Below, one piece after another: positions 1 through 7,100 of a stretch of DNA of 12,634 bases. Numbering within the stretch: the first letter of the stretch is position 1; each line of letters starts with the position of its first letter. A program made the translations under genes and the position numbers. The notes under the pieces are model-generated. The model was not told the DNA's origin, did no database searches, and saw nothing but the letters and a program-made list of their open reading frames with translations. This stretch comes from Bryobacterales bacterium. Lineage in GTDB: Bacteria; Acidobacteriota; Terriglobia; Bryobacterales; Bryobacteraceae. The stretch covers positions 1 through 12,634 of the forward strand of contig PKZC01000238.1 in the NCBI GenBank assembly GCA_003132905.1. Reading direction: 5' to 3'.

Positions 1-976
1 GCGCAGCCCATATAGTTCCACCCCCGCGCCCATGGAACGGACCCGGGGATCGGCGAAGAAACTGGTGCGGTGCCCCGGATGCTTGCCCCGGAAGCGCTCC
101 GGAAGCAGGATCTCGATGTTCTGCTCCAGCAGCTCTTGGCGGACGTATCCAAACAGCTTCTCGACCTGCGTATTGACCAGGACAATCTTACCTTCTCGAT
201 TCACCACCACCACGGCATCCGGCGCTGCTTCAAGTAGCCCCCGGAATTTGGTCTCCGCCCGCTTCCTGCCGCTGATGTCACGCGCGATGGATGACGCCGC
301 CGTGACATGGCCAAGGGTGTTCTTAATAGGCGAAACGGTTAGCGCGACATCAATCAGCGTGCCGTCTTTTCTTCGATGCACGGTCTCCTCTTTAACGGTT
401 TCTCCCTGGTGGAGCTTCGATGTGATCTGCTGTGTTTCGTTGGAGCTGTCGGCTGGAAGCAGGATAGAGATCGATTCGCCAACCACTTCCTCGGCGGAGT
501 ATCCGTAAAGCCGCTCCGCCCCTTTGTTCCAATTGACGATAATCCCCTCCAGTGACTTGCCGATGATGGCGTCATCGGAGTAGTCGACAATGGAGGCGAG
601 TTCCTCCCGTATCCGCTCCGCGCGCTTTCGCTCCGTGATGTCTCGAATGGTGCTCGAAACCAGCAAACCTTCGTCCGTCTCGAGAGAGCTGAGACTGATT
701 TCAACGGGGAACTCGCTGCCATCCTTGCGCAGCGCATATAGATGGAGACCAGCTCCCATCGTCCGGACCTTGGGATCGGCGAAGAAACCCGTGCGGTGCC
801 CCGGATGTTTGTCCCGGAACCGTTCGGGCACCAGGGTCTCAATGGTCTGCCCCAACAGCTCTTCCCGCAGGTATCCGAATAACGTGCCGACCTGCGTATT
901 GACCAGCACAATCTTGCCTTCTCGATTGACCACCACCACCGCATCTGGCGCCGCCTCCAGCAGCCCTCGGAATTTC
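1..976 (-). repeat. Internal duplication of a PAS domain (about 1-250 and 727-976)
   Basis: The DNA encoding PAS1 (about 727-976) and PAS3 (1-250) of the ethylene-receptor-like sensor repeats at a 726-bp offset. Over residues 146-228 and 388-470 I count about 68 of 83 identical. The stretch [20 protein letters not shown] and the segment PGHRT are unchanged. PAS2, between them, is clearly different in sequence. This indicates a recent in-gene duplication of a PAS unit or a PAS-PAS pair. Another copy could follow beyond the left edge. Confidence 0.85.
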
Positions 977-1410
977 CTCTCCGCTCGCTCGCGGTCGCCG
1001 ATCTCGGTTTTCAGTTGTTCGTTGGATCGCCGCCACTGCTCAGGGCTTGGCAAACTGGCGATTGCCGGAATGATGCGAAACAGCAGAATAGCCGTCGCAA
1101 CCGAAGTGAGCGCGGTAAACAACTTGACCAGGCCCTCGAATCGGTAGATCGGTATCCACAGCGTTACGATGGCCAACACGTGAGTGGCCCCGCAACTGAG
1201 GATGAAGGCGGCGAACAACACCACCATCCAGTGGAAGGAGAGATCCTTCAGCCTGCGCAAGAGCCGCAGGAGCCCGAAGGGGATTAAAGCATAGGCAATC
1301 GCAATCAAGGCATCGGATGCCACATGCAACCAGACCAGCACTGGCGCCCGCAGACAGAAGACATGCGGCATGAAGTCGGTATCGAAGAGCCTATAAAAAA
1401 ATTCGACCAT
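1..1410 (-). CDS. Ethylene-receptor-type membrane sensor with tandem PAS domains (C-terminus outside window)
   Basis: The minus frame is open from ATG 1410 to the left edge (470 residues, no stop), so the protein is partial. Residues 1-128 form an N-terminal three-helix membrane domain resembling the ETR1 ethylene-binding domain. It has [13 protein letters not shown] at 32-44, [16 protein letters not shown] at 70-85 and FRIIP at 111-115. Asp33, Tyr40, Ile43, Pro44, Ile70, Cys73 and His77 match the residues known in ETR1 for copper and ethylene binding. A linker (129-145) leads to PAS1 (about 146-260), PAS2 (about 271-380) and PAS3 (388 onward). In SynEtr1 this architecture ends in a histidine kinase, but the output domain here is not visible. 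The start follows an in-frame stop at 1483-1485 and fits the short N-terminus of bacterial homologues. A TTG at 1419 is a weaker alternative. It lies 115 bp downstream of the hybrid kinase on the same strand, so cotranscription is plausible. Confidence 0.9.
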   Translation of the reverse strand, partial: MVEFFYRLFDTDFMPHVFCLRAPVLVWLHVASDALIAIAYALIPFGLLRLLRRLKDLSFHWMVVLFAAFILSCGATHVLAIVTLWIPIYRFEGLVKLFTALTSVATAILLFRIIPAIASLPSPEQWRRSNEQLKTEIGDRERAERKFRGLLEAAPDAVVVVNREGKIVLVNTQVGTLFGYLREELLGQTIETLVPERFRDKHPGHRTGFFADPKVRTMGAGLHLYALRKDGSEFPVEISLSSLETDEGLLVSSTIRDITERKRAERIREELASIVDYSDDAIIGKSLEGIIVNWNKGAERLYGYSAEEVVGESISILLPADSSNETQQITSKLHQGETVKEETVHRRKDGTLIDVALTVSPIKNTLGHVTAASSIARDISGRKRAETKFRGLLEAAPDAVVVVNREGKIVLVNTQVEKLFGYVRQELLEQNIEILLPERFRGKHPGHRTSFFADPRVRSMGAGVELYGLR

Positions 1411-1525
1411 GAGATCCAAACCCGCCGAATGCCCGGCTATCGCTTCCGTCGCATGACATCTTGCACCACCGACCTCTGCCGCTCATATCGGCCAGGGCAC
1501 GCGGATCTGAGCGTTTGCAGGACCT

Positions 1526-3631
1526 TTATGCGCGGCGAGCCTCGTCGAGCAAGCGCGTCAGAGCGTCATATTCGTACTTATCGGCAAGCAATTGAAGAGC
1601 GTCGGCGGACGCGGCGTCTTCGGTTTCGCGCGCCTTGAGGATCAATTTATCCAGGCCTTTTTTGCTGCCGCTCAAGGTGGCGGCGTGGAGTTCTTCGAGC
1701 AACTCCCGCGGAAATTGCCCCAGCCTCCCGGCACTCAAGGCCGCCAGGCCAGTGACCGGCTGGCCATCGGTCCTGCCGGTTTCCCCATAGTCATAAGCAA
1801 TATGGAGGAGGCCGCGCATCTTCTCCAGGAGCTCGTCCTCCCGGCAGGGCTTGGCGACGAAATCGTCGGCCCCGCTTTCAGAAACGGCTCGACGGTCCTG
1901 GTCTAAGGCGCTGGCGGTGAGAACGACGATCGCCGTGTCCTTTCCACGAGCGTCCGACTTTATTCTTCGAGTGGCCTCTAATCCGTCCATCACCGGCATA
2001 TGCACGTCCATGAGAATCAAGCGCGGGCTCCACTCGCCCCATACTTGGATGGCTGCCTCGCCGTTACCGGCAACGCGCACGGAAAACCCAACGGCGGTGA
2101 GCAAGTTCAAGAGCCAGTCCCGGTTCTCGGGGTGATCGTCTACCACCAGAACTCTGGGTGCTTCCTGACCCTCCTGCAACGCGACCACGCGGCGCAGAGC
2201 GCTCGGTTGAACGGCTTCTCCGGCGTCGCCCGGTTCGATCGGGATCTCGAAGCGGAAAATCGACCCCTGGCCCGGCTTGCTCGAAACCGTGATATCGCCT
2301 CCCATCAAGCGCGCGTATTTGCGGCTGATGGCCAGCCCCAGGCCAGTCCCCTCCTGGCTGTGAAGACTGCGGCGGGTTTGAGTAAACGGCTCGAACAATT
2401 TGCTCTGTTCCTCCCCGGTAAGACCGGGCCCGGTGTCCTGCACGCAGGCCGCCAGCCACACTTGCCCCCTGTTTCTGGCCTCTACCGTGACATGCATCTC
2501 GATCTGCCCATGTTGCGTAAACTTGATGGCGTTTCCCAGCAGGTTGATGAGTACCTGGCGTAATTTGCCTTCGTCCGCCACAACGTAAGGCAGGGATGCT
2601 CCGTTCACCATCATTTCGAATCGCAGCGCCTTGGCCTGGGCCCGCAAGCGGAACATAGCAGCAAGATCGCCCAACAGCACGGGCAGGTTGAAGGTCACCG
2701 GACTGAGTTCGGTGCAGCCTGCCTCGATCTTGGACATATCCAGAACATCGTTAATCAGGCCCATCAGATGCTCGCCGCTGCGGCCGATGATCGCCAGATT
2801 GGCTTTCGCCTTGGTTCCCAGAGTTGGATCGCGCAGCATCAACTGCGCATAACCGAGAATGGCGTTCATGGGGGTGCGGATCTCGTGGGACATAGTCGAC
2901 AGAAACGTGCTCTTGGCGCGGTTGGCCGCCTCCGCTTCCGCCGCCACGCTTCCCAGGCGTTGCTCGCTTTGCTGCAGTTCATCGATCAGCGCCTGTTGGC
3001 GCGCAACCCCTTTTTGAATAGTGATATTTGCAACCAGCAGGAGCAAGAAGAGACAGGCGCCCCCCAGGATGGCGATCAGAGAGTCTTCGTCCTCACTTGA
3101 GCGAGCCTGCTTGGTATACTCGCCTAGTCCTGCGTTGGTCACGGCCAGGATCTCCCGCATTTGGCGCATCAGCACTCTTCCACGATCGGTCAAGACGACG
3201 GCCAGTGCGGCATCGAACCCTCTATCGTGCCGGAGTTCAATGGTACGGGCCAATTCGCGGAGCTTTTCGTCGATCAGAGGACTTAAGTTCTCGATGCGCT
3301 GGGCTTGATCGGGGCGCGCCCTGGTCGTCGTTCGGAGTGAGCTTAACAGCTGTGGGATGTCCAGGCGCGCTTGACGATAGGGATCGAGGTAGCGATCTTC
3401 TCCCGTCAGCAAAAAACCGCGCTGTCCAGTCTCCGCATTCGTAAGCGCCAACAGGAGCGCATTGATTCCGGATATGGTGCTCTGCGTCACCTCCACTTGC
3501 TCGGCGTGACGTCGGGATGTACGCCAGCTTCGGACGGAGAGAAACACCATCGCCAGCACTACCGCGAGGGCGAACAACAGCGCCAGACCTTCGCGAGAGC
3601 GCAGGCTTAGCAGCGTACCTTCGTACCTCAT
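1526..3631 (-). CDS. Hybrid sensor histidine kinase, CHASE3-HisKA-HATPase_c-REC
   Basis: This is a 701-residue inner-membrane hybrid kinase. TM1 is at about 13-32. A CHASE3-type periplasmic sensor (about 40-180) contains TNAETGQRGFLLTGEDRYL at 64-82, the hallmark of that family. TM2 is at about 185-203. HisKA has phospho-acceptor His249 in MSHEIRTPMNAILGYAQ. The ATPase domain has the N box around Asn363/Asn367, DTGPGL at 399-404 and GTGLGLAI at 428-435. A receiver domain at about 493-605 has acidic Asp498/Asp499, phospho-acceptor Asp542, Thr572 and Lys594. The last 90 residues are helical without a recognised Hpt motif. AGGAG lies six bases before ATG 3631, a strong start. There is no DNA-binding output domain, so a separate phosphotransfer protein or response regulator is expected. 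The gene is divergent from the aminotransferase and upstream of the ethylene-receptor-like sensor. The CHASE3 ligand cannot be inferred. Confidence 0.95.
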   Translation of the reverse strand: MRYEGTLLSLRSREGLALLFALAVVLAMVFLSVRSWRTSRRHAEQVEVTQSTISGINALLLALTNAETGQRGFLLTGEDRYLDPYRQARLDIPQLLSSLRTTTRARPDQAQRIENLSPLIDEKLRELARTIELRHDRGFDAALAVVLTDRGRVLMRQMREILAVTNAGLGEYTKQARSSEDEDSLIAILGGACLFLLLLVANITIQKGVARQQALIDELQQSEQRLGSVAAEAEAANRAKSTFLSTMSHEIRTPMNAILGYAQLMLRDPTLGTKAKANLAIIGRSGEHLMGLINDVLDMSKIEAGCTELSPVTFNLPVLLGDLAAMFRLRAQAKALRFEMMVNGASLPYVVADEGKLRQVLINLLGNAIKFTQHGQIEMHVTVEARNRGQVWLAACVQDTGPGLTGEEQSKLFEPFTQTRRSLHSQEGTGLGLAISRKYARLMGGDITVSSKPGQGSIFRFEIPIEPGDAGEAVQPSALRRVVALQEGQEAPRVLVVDDHPENRDWLLNLLTAVGFSVRVAGNGEAAIQVWGEWSPRLILMDVHMPVMDGLEATRRIKSDARGKDTAIVVLTASALDQDRRAVSESGADDFVAKPCREDELLEKMRGLLHIAYDYGETGRTDGQPVTGLAALSAGRLGQFPRELLEELHAATLSGSKKGLDKLILKARETEDAASADALQLLADKYEYDALTRLLDEARRA

Positions 3632-3760
3632 ATTCTGCTCCTGGTAACTGGCAAGGAAACGCCCCCCTCGCTAAGGCATATCGGCACAAATACAGCGAGT
3701 AAGATTCCTGGCAGGGCTGCGGCCGGATTCACTGGATGCGATAAGCGATAACATTGAACT
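3632..3760. promoter_or_regulatory. Divergent intergenic region between hybrid kinase and aminotransferase
   Basis: This 129-bp gap must hold promoters for both divergent genes. It contains two perfect tandem copies of GCGATAA (3738-3744 and 3745-3751) ending nine bases before the aminotransferase ATG, where a ribosome binding site would be expected. It also contains an inverted repeat CTCGCT/AGCGAG (3667-3672 and 3694-3699) with a 21-base spacer. I cannot assign convincing -35/-10 pairs. The kinase has a clear Shine-Dalgarno here; the aminotransferase does not. Confidence 0.4.
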
Positions 3761-4636
3761 ATGCATCGCTTCGTGCTCCACAACGGCAAGATTTTGGACG
3801 CGCATGAGAAGAGCCTGAGCGCGGGTCAGGTGGGCCTGCTCAATGGCTGGGGCGTATTCAGCACCTTTTGCGTGGCCGACGGGGTGCTGTTCGCATTCGA
3901 GCGCCATTGGGAGCGCATGCATCGCGATGCCGCAAAAGTTCACGTTCCGTTCCCCACCGATCCGGCGGAGTTGAAAGCGCAGTTACTGCGATTGATTGAG
4001 GCGAACGCGGCATGGAACGCCACGCTGCGGGTGATGGTGGTCCGCAACCGCGGAGGAATGTTCGAAGGGCCAAACCTGGACCGGGATTTCGACGTACTCG
4101 CGTTTACCAAGGATCTAAATCCGTGGGGAAACAGCGTCCGGCTGACCATCAAACCGCACGCGCGCTACGCGGCCAACGAATTCTCGGGATGCAAAATATT
4201 ATCCTGGTCGCAAAATCTGACGTGGTATGAAGAGGCGCACCAGCGGGGCTTCGATGAGGCCGTGCTATTGAACGAGCACGGACAAGTTAGCGAATGCACA
4301 TCGGCGAACATCTTTGCCGCCACTGGAGGGGAAGTCTGCACGCCGCCGCTTAGTTCGGGCTGCCTGCCCGGCGTCACGCGCGAACTGCTGCTGGATGTAG
4401 TGCGGGTGCCCGGCATTCAAGTAGTGGAACGGCCACTCACGCCGGAAGACCTGGAGCGCGCCGACCAGGTTTTCATCACCTCAACCACGCGCGATCTGTT
4501 GCCCGCCGTGTTCATCGAAGGCCTAAACGTGAGCAACGAGGGATCCGTAGTCGATCGATTGGTGAAAGCTTTGGAAGAATACCGGCAGGATTACGTGAAG
4601 CGGAACGCTACGCCGCTAATCGGGCAGCTCCGTTAG
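3761..4636 (+). CDS. Class IV (fold type IV) PLP aminotransferase, substrate unassigned
   Basis: The 291-residue length is normal for class IV aminotransferases (branched-chain aminotransferase, D-amino-acid aminotransferase, aminodeoxychorismate lyase). The family core is at 143-185: Lys145 in SGCKILSWSQN as the likely PLP Schiff-base lysine, then GFDEAVLLNEHGQVSECTSANIF with Glu178 as the expected cofactor-pyridine contact. SGCLPGVTR at 199-207 is the phosphate-binding turn, and FITSTTRDLLPA at 238-249 is the C-terminal cofactor loop. The N-terminal part (NGWGVFSTFCVADG) replaces the usual GDGVFE/EGIR motif. These features support PLP transaminase or lyase chemistry in the cytoplasm but do not separate branched-chain from D-amino-acid or PabC-like activity. 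No biosynthetic genes flank it. There is no strong Shine-Dalgarno; ATG 3761 is chosen because the fold begins directly after it. Confidence 0.9.
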   Translation: MHRFVLHNGKILDAHEKSLSAGQVGLLNGWGVFSTFCVADGVLFAFERHWERMHRDAAKVHVPFPTDPAELKAQLLRLIEANAAWNATLRVMVVRNRGGMFEGPNLDRDFDVLAFTKDLNPWGNSVRLTIKPHARYAANEFSGCKILSWSQNLTWYEEAHQRGFDEAVLLNEHGQVSECTSANIFAATGGEVCTPPLSSGCLPGVTRELLLDVVRVPGIQVVERPLTPEDLERADQVFITSTTRDLLPAVFIEGLNVSNEGSVVDRLVKALEEYRQDYVKRNATPLIGQLR

Positions 4637-4670
4637 CGCTAATAAAAAAGGTTCCAAGTGACCCAGGCGG

Positions 4671-5220
4671 CAATCCGCTCCCCGGCCGGCATGCGCGGCC
4701 AGAGCATAGCATGCAGCGTGGTGGAAGCCGTATTCTCTCGCTCCCCGCAACCGTCTTTTTTGTGACCGGCTACGGCTCAATGCTCCAGAATTCGCTCGCC
4801 TTACCACCTGCTAGAAGCCATCGCCTCGAAACGGCCTTTCGCTCGCCCACAACGATTGTTCCCCTTCGAGAACCCCCGCGGTGAGGTCGGCACTCCCGGC
4901 CTATTTCTTCGACGAAATTCTAAGCTTTTCTTCCAGCTCGTTCGATTTGAAGCTCCCATCCTCCGCCGCGTTCTTCACGCAGCTGGGGGATGATCATCGC
5001 CTAAAACCCGTTGCCGTCTCGCAAGCCTAGAACTCTCAAACGTCCATCCAACTTTCGCTCCCCTTCGGGACTCGCATCCCTGCTGGATCATAGCGCTCAG
5101 CCGGCGGCTCGATCTGAGAAGCTTACCTTCGTGTCCGGCCCGATAACCCTTCGCTCCCCGAATGCGTTAATTAGTCTTATTAACTAAGCGCGCTCGGATC
5201 GCCGCTCCAGATTCGCTACC
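4671..5220 (-). repeat. Interspersed purine motif GGGGAGCGAAAG-like, about seven copies
   Basis: Read on the minus strand, variants of G-G-G/C-G-A-G-C-G-A-A recur. Approximate plus coordinates are 4673-4683 (GGGGAGCGGA), 4736-4746 (GGGGAGCGAG), 4791-4801 (GGCGAGCGAA), 4838-4848 (GGGCGAGCGAAAG), 5054-5064 (GGGGAGCGAAAG), 5150-5160 (GGGGAGCGAAGG) and a weaker one at 5211-5219 (GGTAGCGAAT). Spacing is irregular (about 46 to 216 bp), so this is not CRISPR-like. The flanks are not conserved. Confidence 0.45.
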
Positions 5221-5370
5221 GTTCACCAGGCTTACTGCTCTCTGAACCTCTTGGAACCAGGTCTATGATTGCGCGAAACGGCACGCGAGTCAACCGAGAA
5301 ACGCGTTTGAAACAGCCTTTTCCAAAACTTTTATTAGGCGCAGAATCAGCGGTTTACGGCGATTCTATTG

Positions 5371-5411
5371 TGAACATCCTGTGCATAAAACAGCAATGCT
5401 GCTGGATGTTT
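5371..5411 (-). terminator. Possible weak intrinsic terminator after YCF48-like gene
   Basis: Just beyond the TAA stop of the YCF48-like gene the minus-strand transcript reads CAGCA-GCAT-TGCTG and then four T (stem 5404-5391, T run 5390-5387). A longer arm pair AACATCC/GGATGTT (5373-5379 and 5404-5410) brackets the same segment and would compete with it. The 5-bp stem is short for an efficient terminator. Position and T run are the supporting evidence. Confidence 0.4.
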
Positions 5412-6530
5412 TTACTCCGTCAAGGTCAGAATAGCGCCGGTATCGGTGGCCACCCACATGTGTTGTTCATCCGGCGCTGCAATCACGGCGCGCTGCGCGA
5501 CGGCGCGATAATCGACGTCCATTTCTTCCCACACCTTCAAGTTGCCGCTCTTTAAGATCTTCAATTTCCCGGGAATCGGAACTTGCGCTGAATTTCCGGG
5601 CGGTTCAATCGTCACCAGCATCGCGCCACCGTTATTCAGTAGAGCGATATCGGTGGCCGCGCGATCGCGCTCGGCAAAAATAACGCGTCCGTCCGGAGAT
5701 CCCAACGGCGTCTTGAACACGGCCGACGACACCGGATATTTCGGATCGGAATAGAGAATGAGCGACACGGCGAATCCTTTGCTGGACAACTTCACCTGAG
5801 CCAGTTCGCCCGCTATCGGGATTACGCCGTAACTCCACTTCTTGCCGCCATCGAGAGTTTCCAGCACCGTGATTTTTCCACTTGGGGAAGGTTCCGGCTT
5901 GCGCAGGAAGGAATCTGAGGACGGATCGTCAGCGGCCCCGATGACAATACCGTGCTTCCCCTGAAACGCGATGATGTCGTAAGTTAGCGATGGCGCGTCA
6001 GTCTGCGATGGAGCACCAGTCAGCGATGGAGCACCGGGAGACTGGCCGCTGACGTCCAGCTTGGCCCAGGTCTTACCGCCGTCGTTAGTTTCCTGCAACA
6101 AACTTTTCAGGCCCGCGATGTAGCCGTGATTGGCGTCCAAGAACCACGCCTGCAGTATCCCTTTGCGCGAATCCAGTTTAGTCCAGGCGCGGCCGCCCTC
6201 CACTGTCGACCAAAGTCCGCGATCGGTAACCATCCAGCCCAGGCTGTCGCTCAAAAAGAATAAAGACACCGGCCGTTCCCGGACCTCGTACTGCGACCAA
6301 TGCAAACCAGCGTCGCTGGTGACCACAACCGCGCCTTGCTGGTGACCCTTCTTGTCGTCGATCAATCCAGCCGCCACGCAATGGCGCGCGGTGGGACACT
6401 CCAGATCCTCAATGGCGAAGTTGGAATCGGCGTGGTCGTAGAGAAACTGGATCTTCCAGCGCGGCGCGGCGGAGACGGAAAAGAGACTTAGCCACAGATA
6501 AACGCAGATGAACGCCGATGGGAACCTCAA
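5412..6530 (-). CDS. Secreted YCF48-like / BNR-repeat beta-propeller protein
   Basis: This is a 372-residue exported protein. A signal peptide (about 1-22, with VSAAP at the cleavage region) is followed by repeated propeller blades whose Asp-box/BNR turns are TSDAGLHW (71-78), TVEGGRAW (109-116), TNDGGKTW (148-155) and TLDGGKKW (225-232). WVATDTGAILTL closes the last blade. YCF48/HCF136-family proteins assist photosystem II assembly in phototrophs. In non-phototrophs the fold is a generic extracytoplasmic scaffold, so no specific role is claimed. The only available start is TTG 6530. An in-frame TAG lies three codons upstream, there is no Shine-Dalgarno, and the next in-frame Met is residue 100. 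The gene starts 6 bp after the GAF gene, so translational coupling is likely. Residues 164-183 are a repetitive APSLT loop encoded by an 18-bp minisatellite. Confidence 0.85.
   Translation of the reverse strand: MRFPSAFICVYLWLSLFSVSAAPRWKIQFLYDHADSNFAIEDLECPTARHCVAAGLIDDKKGHQQGAVVVTSDAGLHWSQYEVRERPVSLFFLSDSLGWMVTDRGLWSTVEGGRAWTKLDSRKGILQAWFLDANHGYIAGLKSLLQETNDGGKTWAKLDVSGQSPGAPSLTGAPSQTDAPSLTYDIIAFQGKHGIVIGAADDPSSDSFLRKPEPSPSGKITVLETLDGGKKWSYGVIPIAGELAQVKLSSKGFAVSLILYSDPKYPVSSAVFKTPLGSPDGRVIFAERDRAATDIALLNNGGAMLVTIEPPGNSAQVPIPGKLKILKSGNLKVWEEMDVDYRAVAQRAVIAAPDEQHMWVATDTGAILTLTE
5987..6040 (-). repeat. 18-bp x 3 in-frame minisatellite in the propeller gene
   Basis: Three adjacent 18-bp units begin GCGATGG on the plus strand at 5987, 6005 and 6023. 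The first 14 bases of units two and three are identical. They encode the six-residue repeats APSLTG, APSQTD and APSLT in a loop after the third visible Asp-box turn. The length is a multiple of three, so copy-number change would keep the frame. Confidence 0.85.
6488..6524 (-). repeat. 10-bp-period repeat encoding the signal peptide of the YCF48-like protein
   Basis: On the plus strand, units CAGATAAACG (6495-6504), CAGATGAACG (6505-6514) and CCGATGGGAA (6515-6524) follow TTAGCCA (6488-6494). The minus translation is the signal-peptide core FPSAFICVYLWL. From memory, similar CACAGATNAACGCAGATGAACG strings and ICVYLWL-type peptides recur as dispersed repeats in several large bacterial genomes, which I could not check here. 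Confidence 0.5.
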
Positions 6531-6536
6531 TTTGAG

Positions 6537-7100
6537 CTAGCCGCTTGCTCGAACCAGGTCGGCTCTTTCATTGGCAGCCTGTTCGGTGCGCGAAAGCATC
6601 AACAGACAACCGAGCTGCTCGCCAACGCTGGTGAGGAGTTCCATTTCGATGCCGGTGTGAGAATGCGGATCGCGATGCTGTACGTTGATGACGCCTTCCA
6701 CACCCCGGCGCGAAAGGACCGGGGCCGAAAGGAAAGCCTCGTAGGTATCTTCCGGCAGGTCGCTGAAGAACTTGAAGCGGGGATCTCGAAAGGCTTCCCG
6801 TGAGATAGCCAGCAAGCGCTTCTCGCGAGCCACCCATCCGGTTAAGCCTTCGTTCATCGCCAGTTTCACGCTTCCAACCACGGAAGGACGATTGCTAGCC
6901 CGCAATACCAGTTCGTGGCTATCGAGCAAGTACAGCAGGCACGAGTCGCACTCCATGAACTCCACCACCAGCGAGACCACGCCATCGAGAGCATCCTGAA
7001 GTTTGGTCTGCCGCACCAGAAAGCGGCTGATCTTCTGCAGCAGGCGCAGCTGCTGTTCAGTGCGCTCCAGGCGCTGTTCTAATTCTCTTACCCTGGACAC
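6537..7100 (-). CDS. GAF-domain protein with N-terminal coiled coil
   Basis: This is a 187-residue soluble protein. Residues 1-25 form a charged heptad-rich coiled coil (ELEQRLERTEQQLRLLQKIS). A single GAF domain occupies about 30-172, with CDSCLLYLLD at 51-60, NEGLTGWVAREKR at 83-95, SAPVLSRRGVEGVINVQHRD at 125-144 and a terminal helix. The sequence resembles the GAF modules of PtsP and NifA-type regulators. No catalytic or DNA-binding domain is attached, so it probably acts as a ligand- or redox-sensing dimer partner. Cys51, Cys54 and Cys165 are present. The start is GTG 7100; an in-frame stop lies just upstream and no strong Shine-Dalgarno is visible. It is followed after TAG and 6 bp by the YCF48-like gene, and it is divergent from the bactofilin gene. 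Confidence 0.85.
   Translation of the reverse strand: MSRVRELEQRLERTEQQLRLLQKISRFLVRQTKLQDALDGVVSLVVEFMECDSCLLYLLDSHELVLRASNRPSVVGSVKLAMNEGLTGWVAREKRLLAISREAFRDPRFKFFSDLPEDTYEAFLSAPVLSRRGVEGVINVQHRDPHSHTGIEMELLTSVGEQLGCLLMLSRTEQAANERADLVRASG

Larger units (their letters stand above)
4637..5411. other. Gene-poor spacer of 775 bp
   Basis: No credible protein gene is seen in any frame. Short open frames here (for example minus 4807-4616 and the plus frame entered at 5265) lack family motifs and ribosome binding sites, and the second runs antisense into the YCF48-like gene. The plus strand is pyrimidine-rich and carries the motif array listed separately. Other structure includes a 10-bp palindrome TTAGCGCTAA at 4633-4642 over the aminotransferase stop and GTTAAT/ATTAAC at 5166-5171 and 5179-5184 with a 7-base loop. 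I found no RNase P, tmRNA, SRP RNA or tRNA signature by eye. It could be a decayed gene, an untranslated RNA or a long 3' region. Confidence 0.55.

Noticed and set aside
354..944. 196-codon minus frame in the PAS gene
   Set aside because: It is a shifted-frame shadow. The other minus frame over the same DNA reads as well-formed PAS domains without interruption from 1410 to 1.
2000..2563. 187-codon plus-strand frame in the hybrid kinase
   Set aside because: It is antisense to the REC and ATPase domains of a clear kinase and has no recognisable motif.
4616..4807. Small basic minus-strand protein at the start of the spacer
   Set aside because: It overlaps the aminotransferase 3' end, has no Shine-Dalgarno and an Arg/Ala/Gly composition typical of random GC-rich DNA.
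4671..5220. CRISPR-like array
   Set aside because: Motifs are only 9-12 bases, variable, and spaced from about 46 to 216 bp. No cas genes are nearby.
4637..5411. Housekeeping RNA (RNase P, tmRNA, SRP RNA, tRNA)
   Set aside because: None of the conserved cores or T-arm/CCA patterns were found by eye on either strand.
6537..7100. GAF-YCF48 fusion broken by a stop codon (pseudogene)
   Set aside because: The propeller has its own complete signal peptide, and the GAF protein ends after a complete domain, so two genes are more likely than one broken gene.
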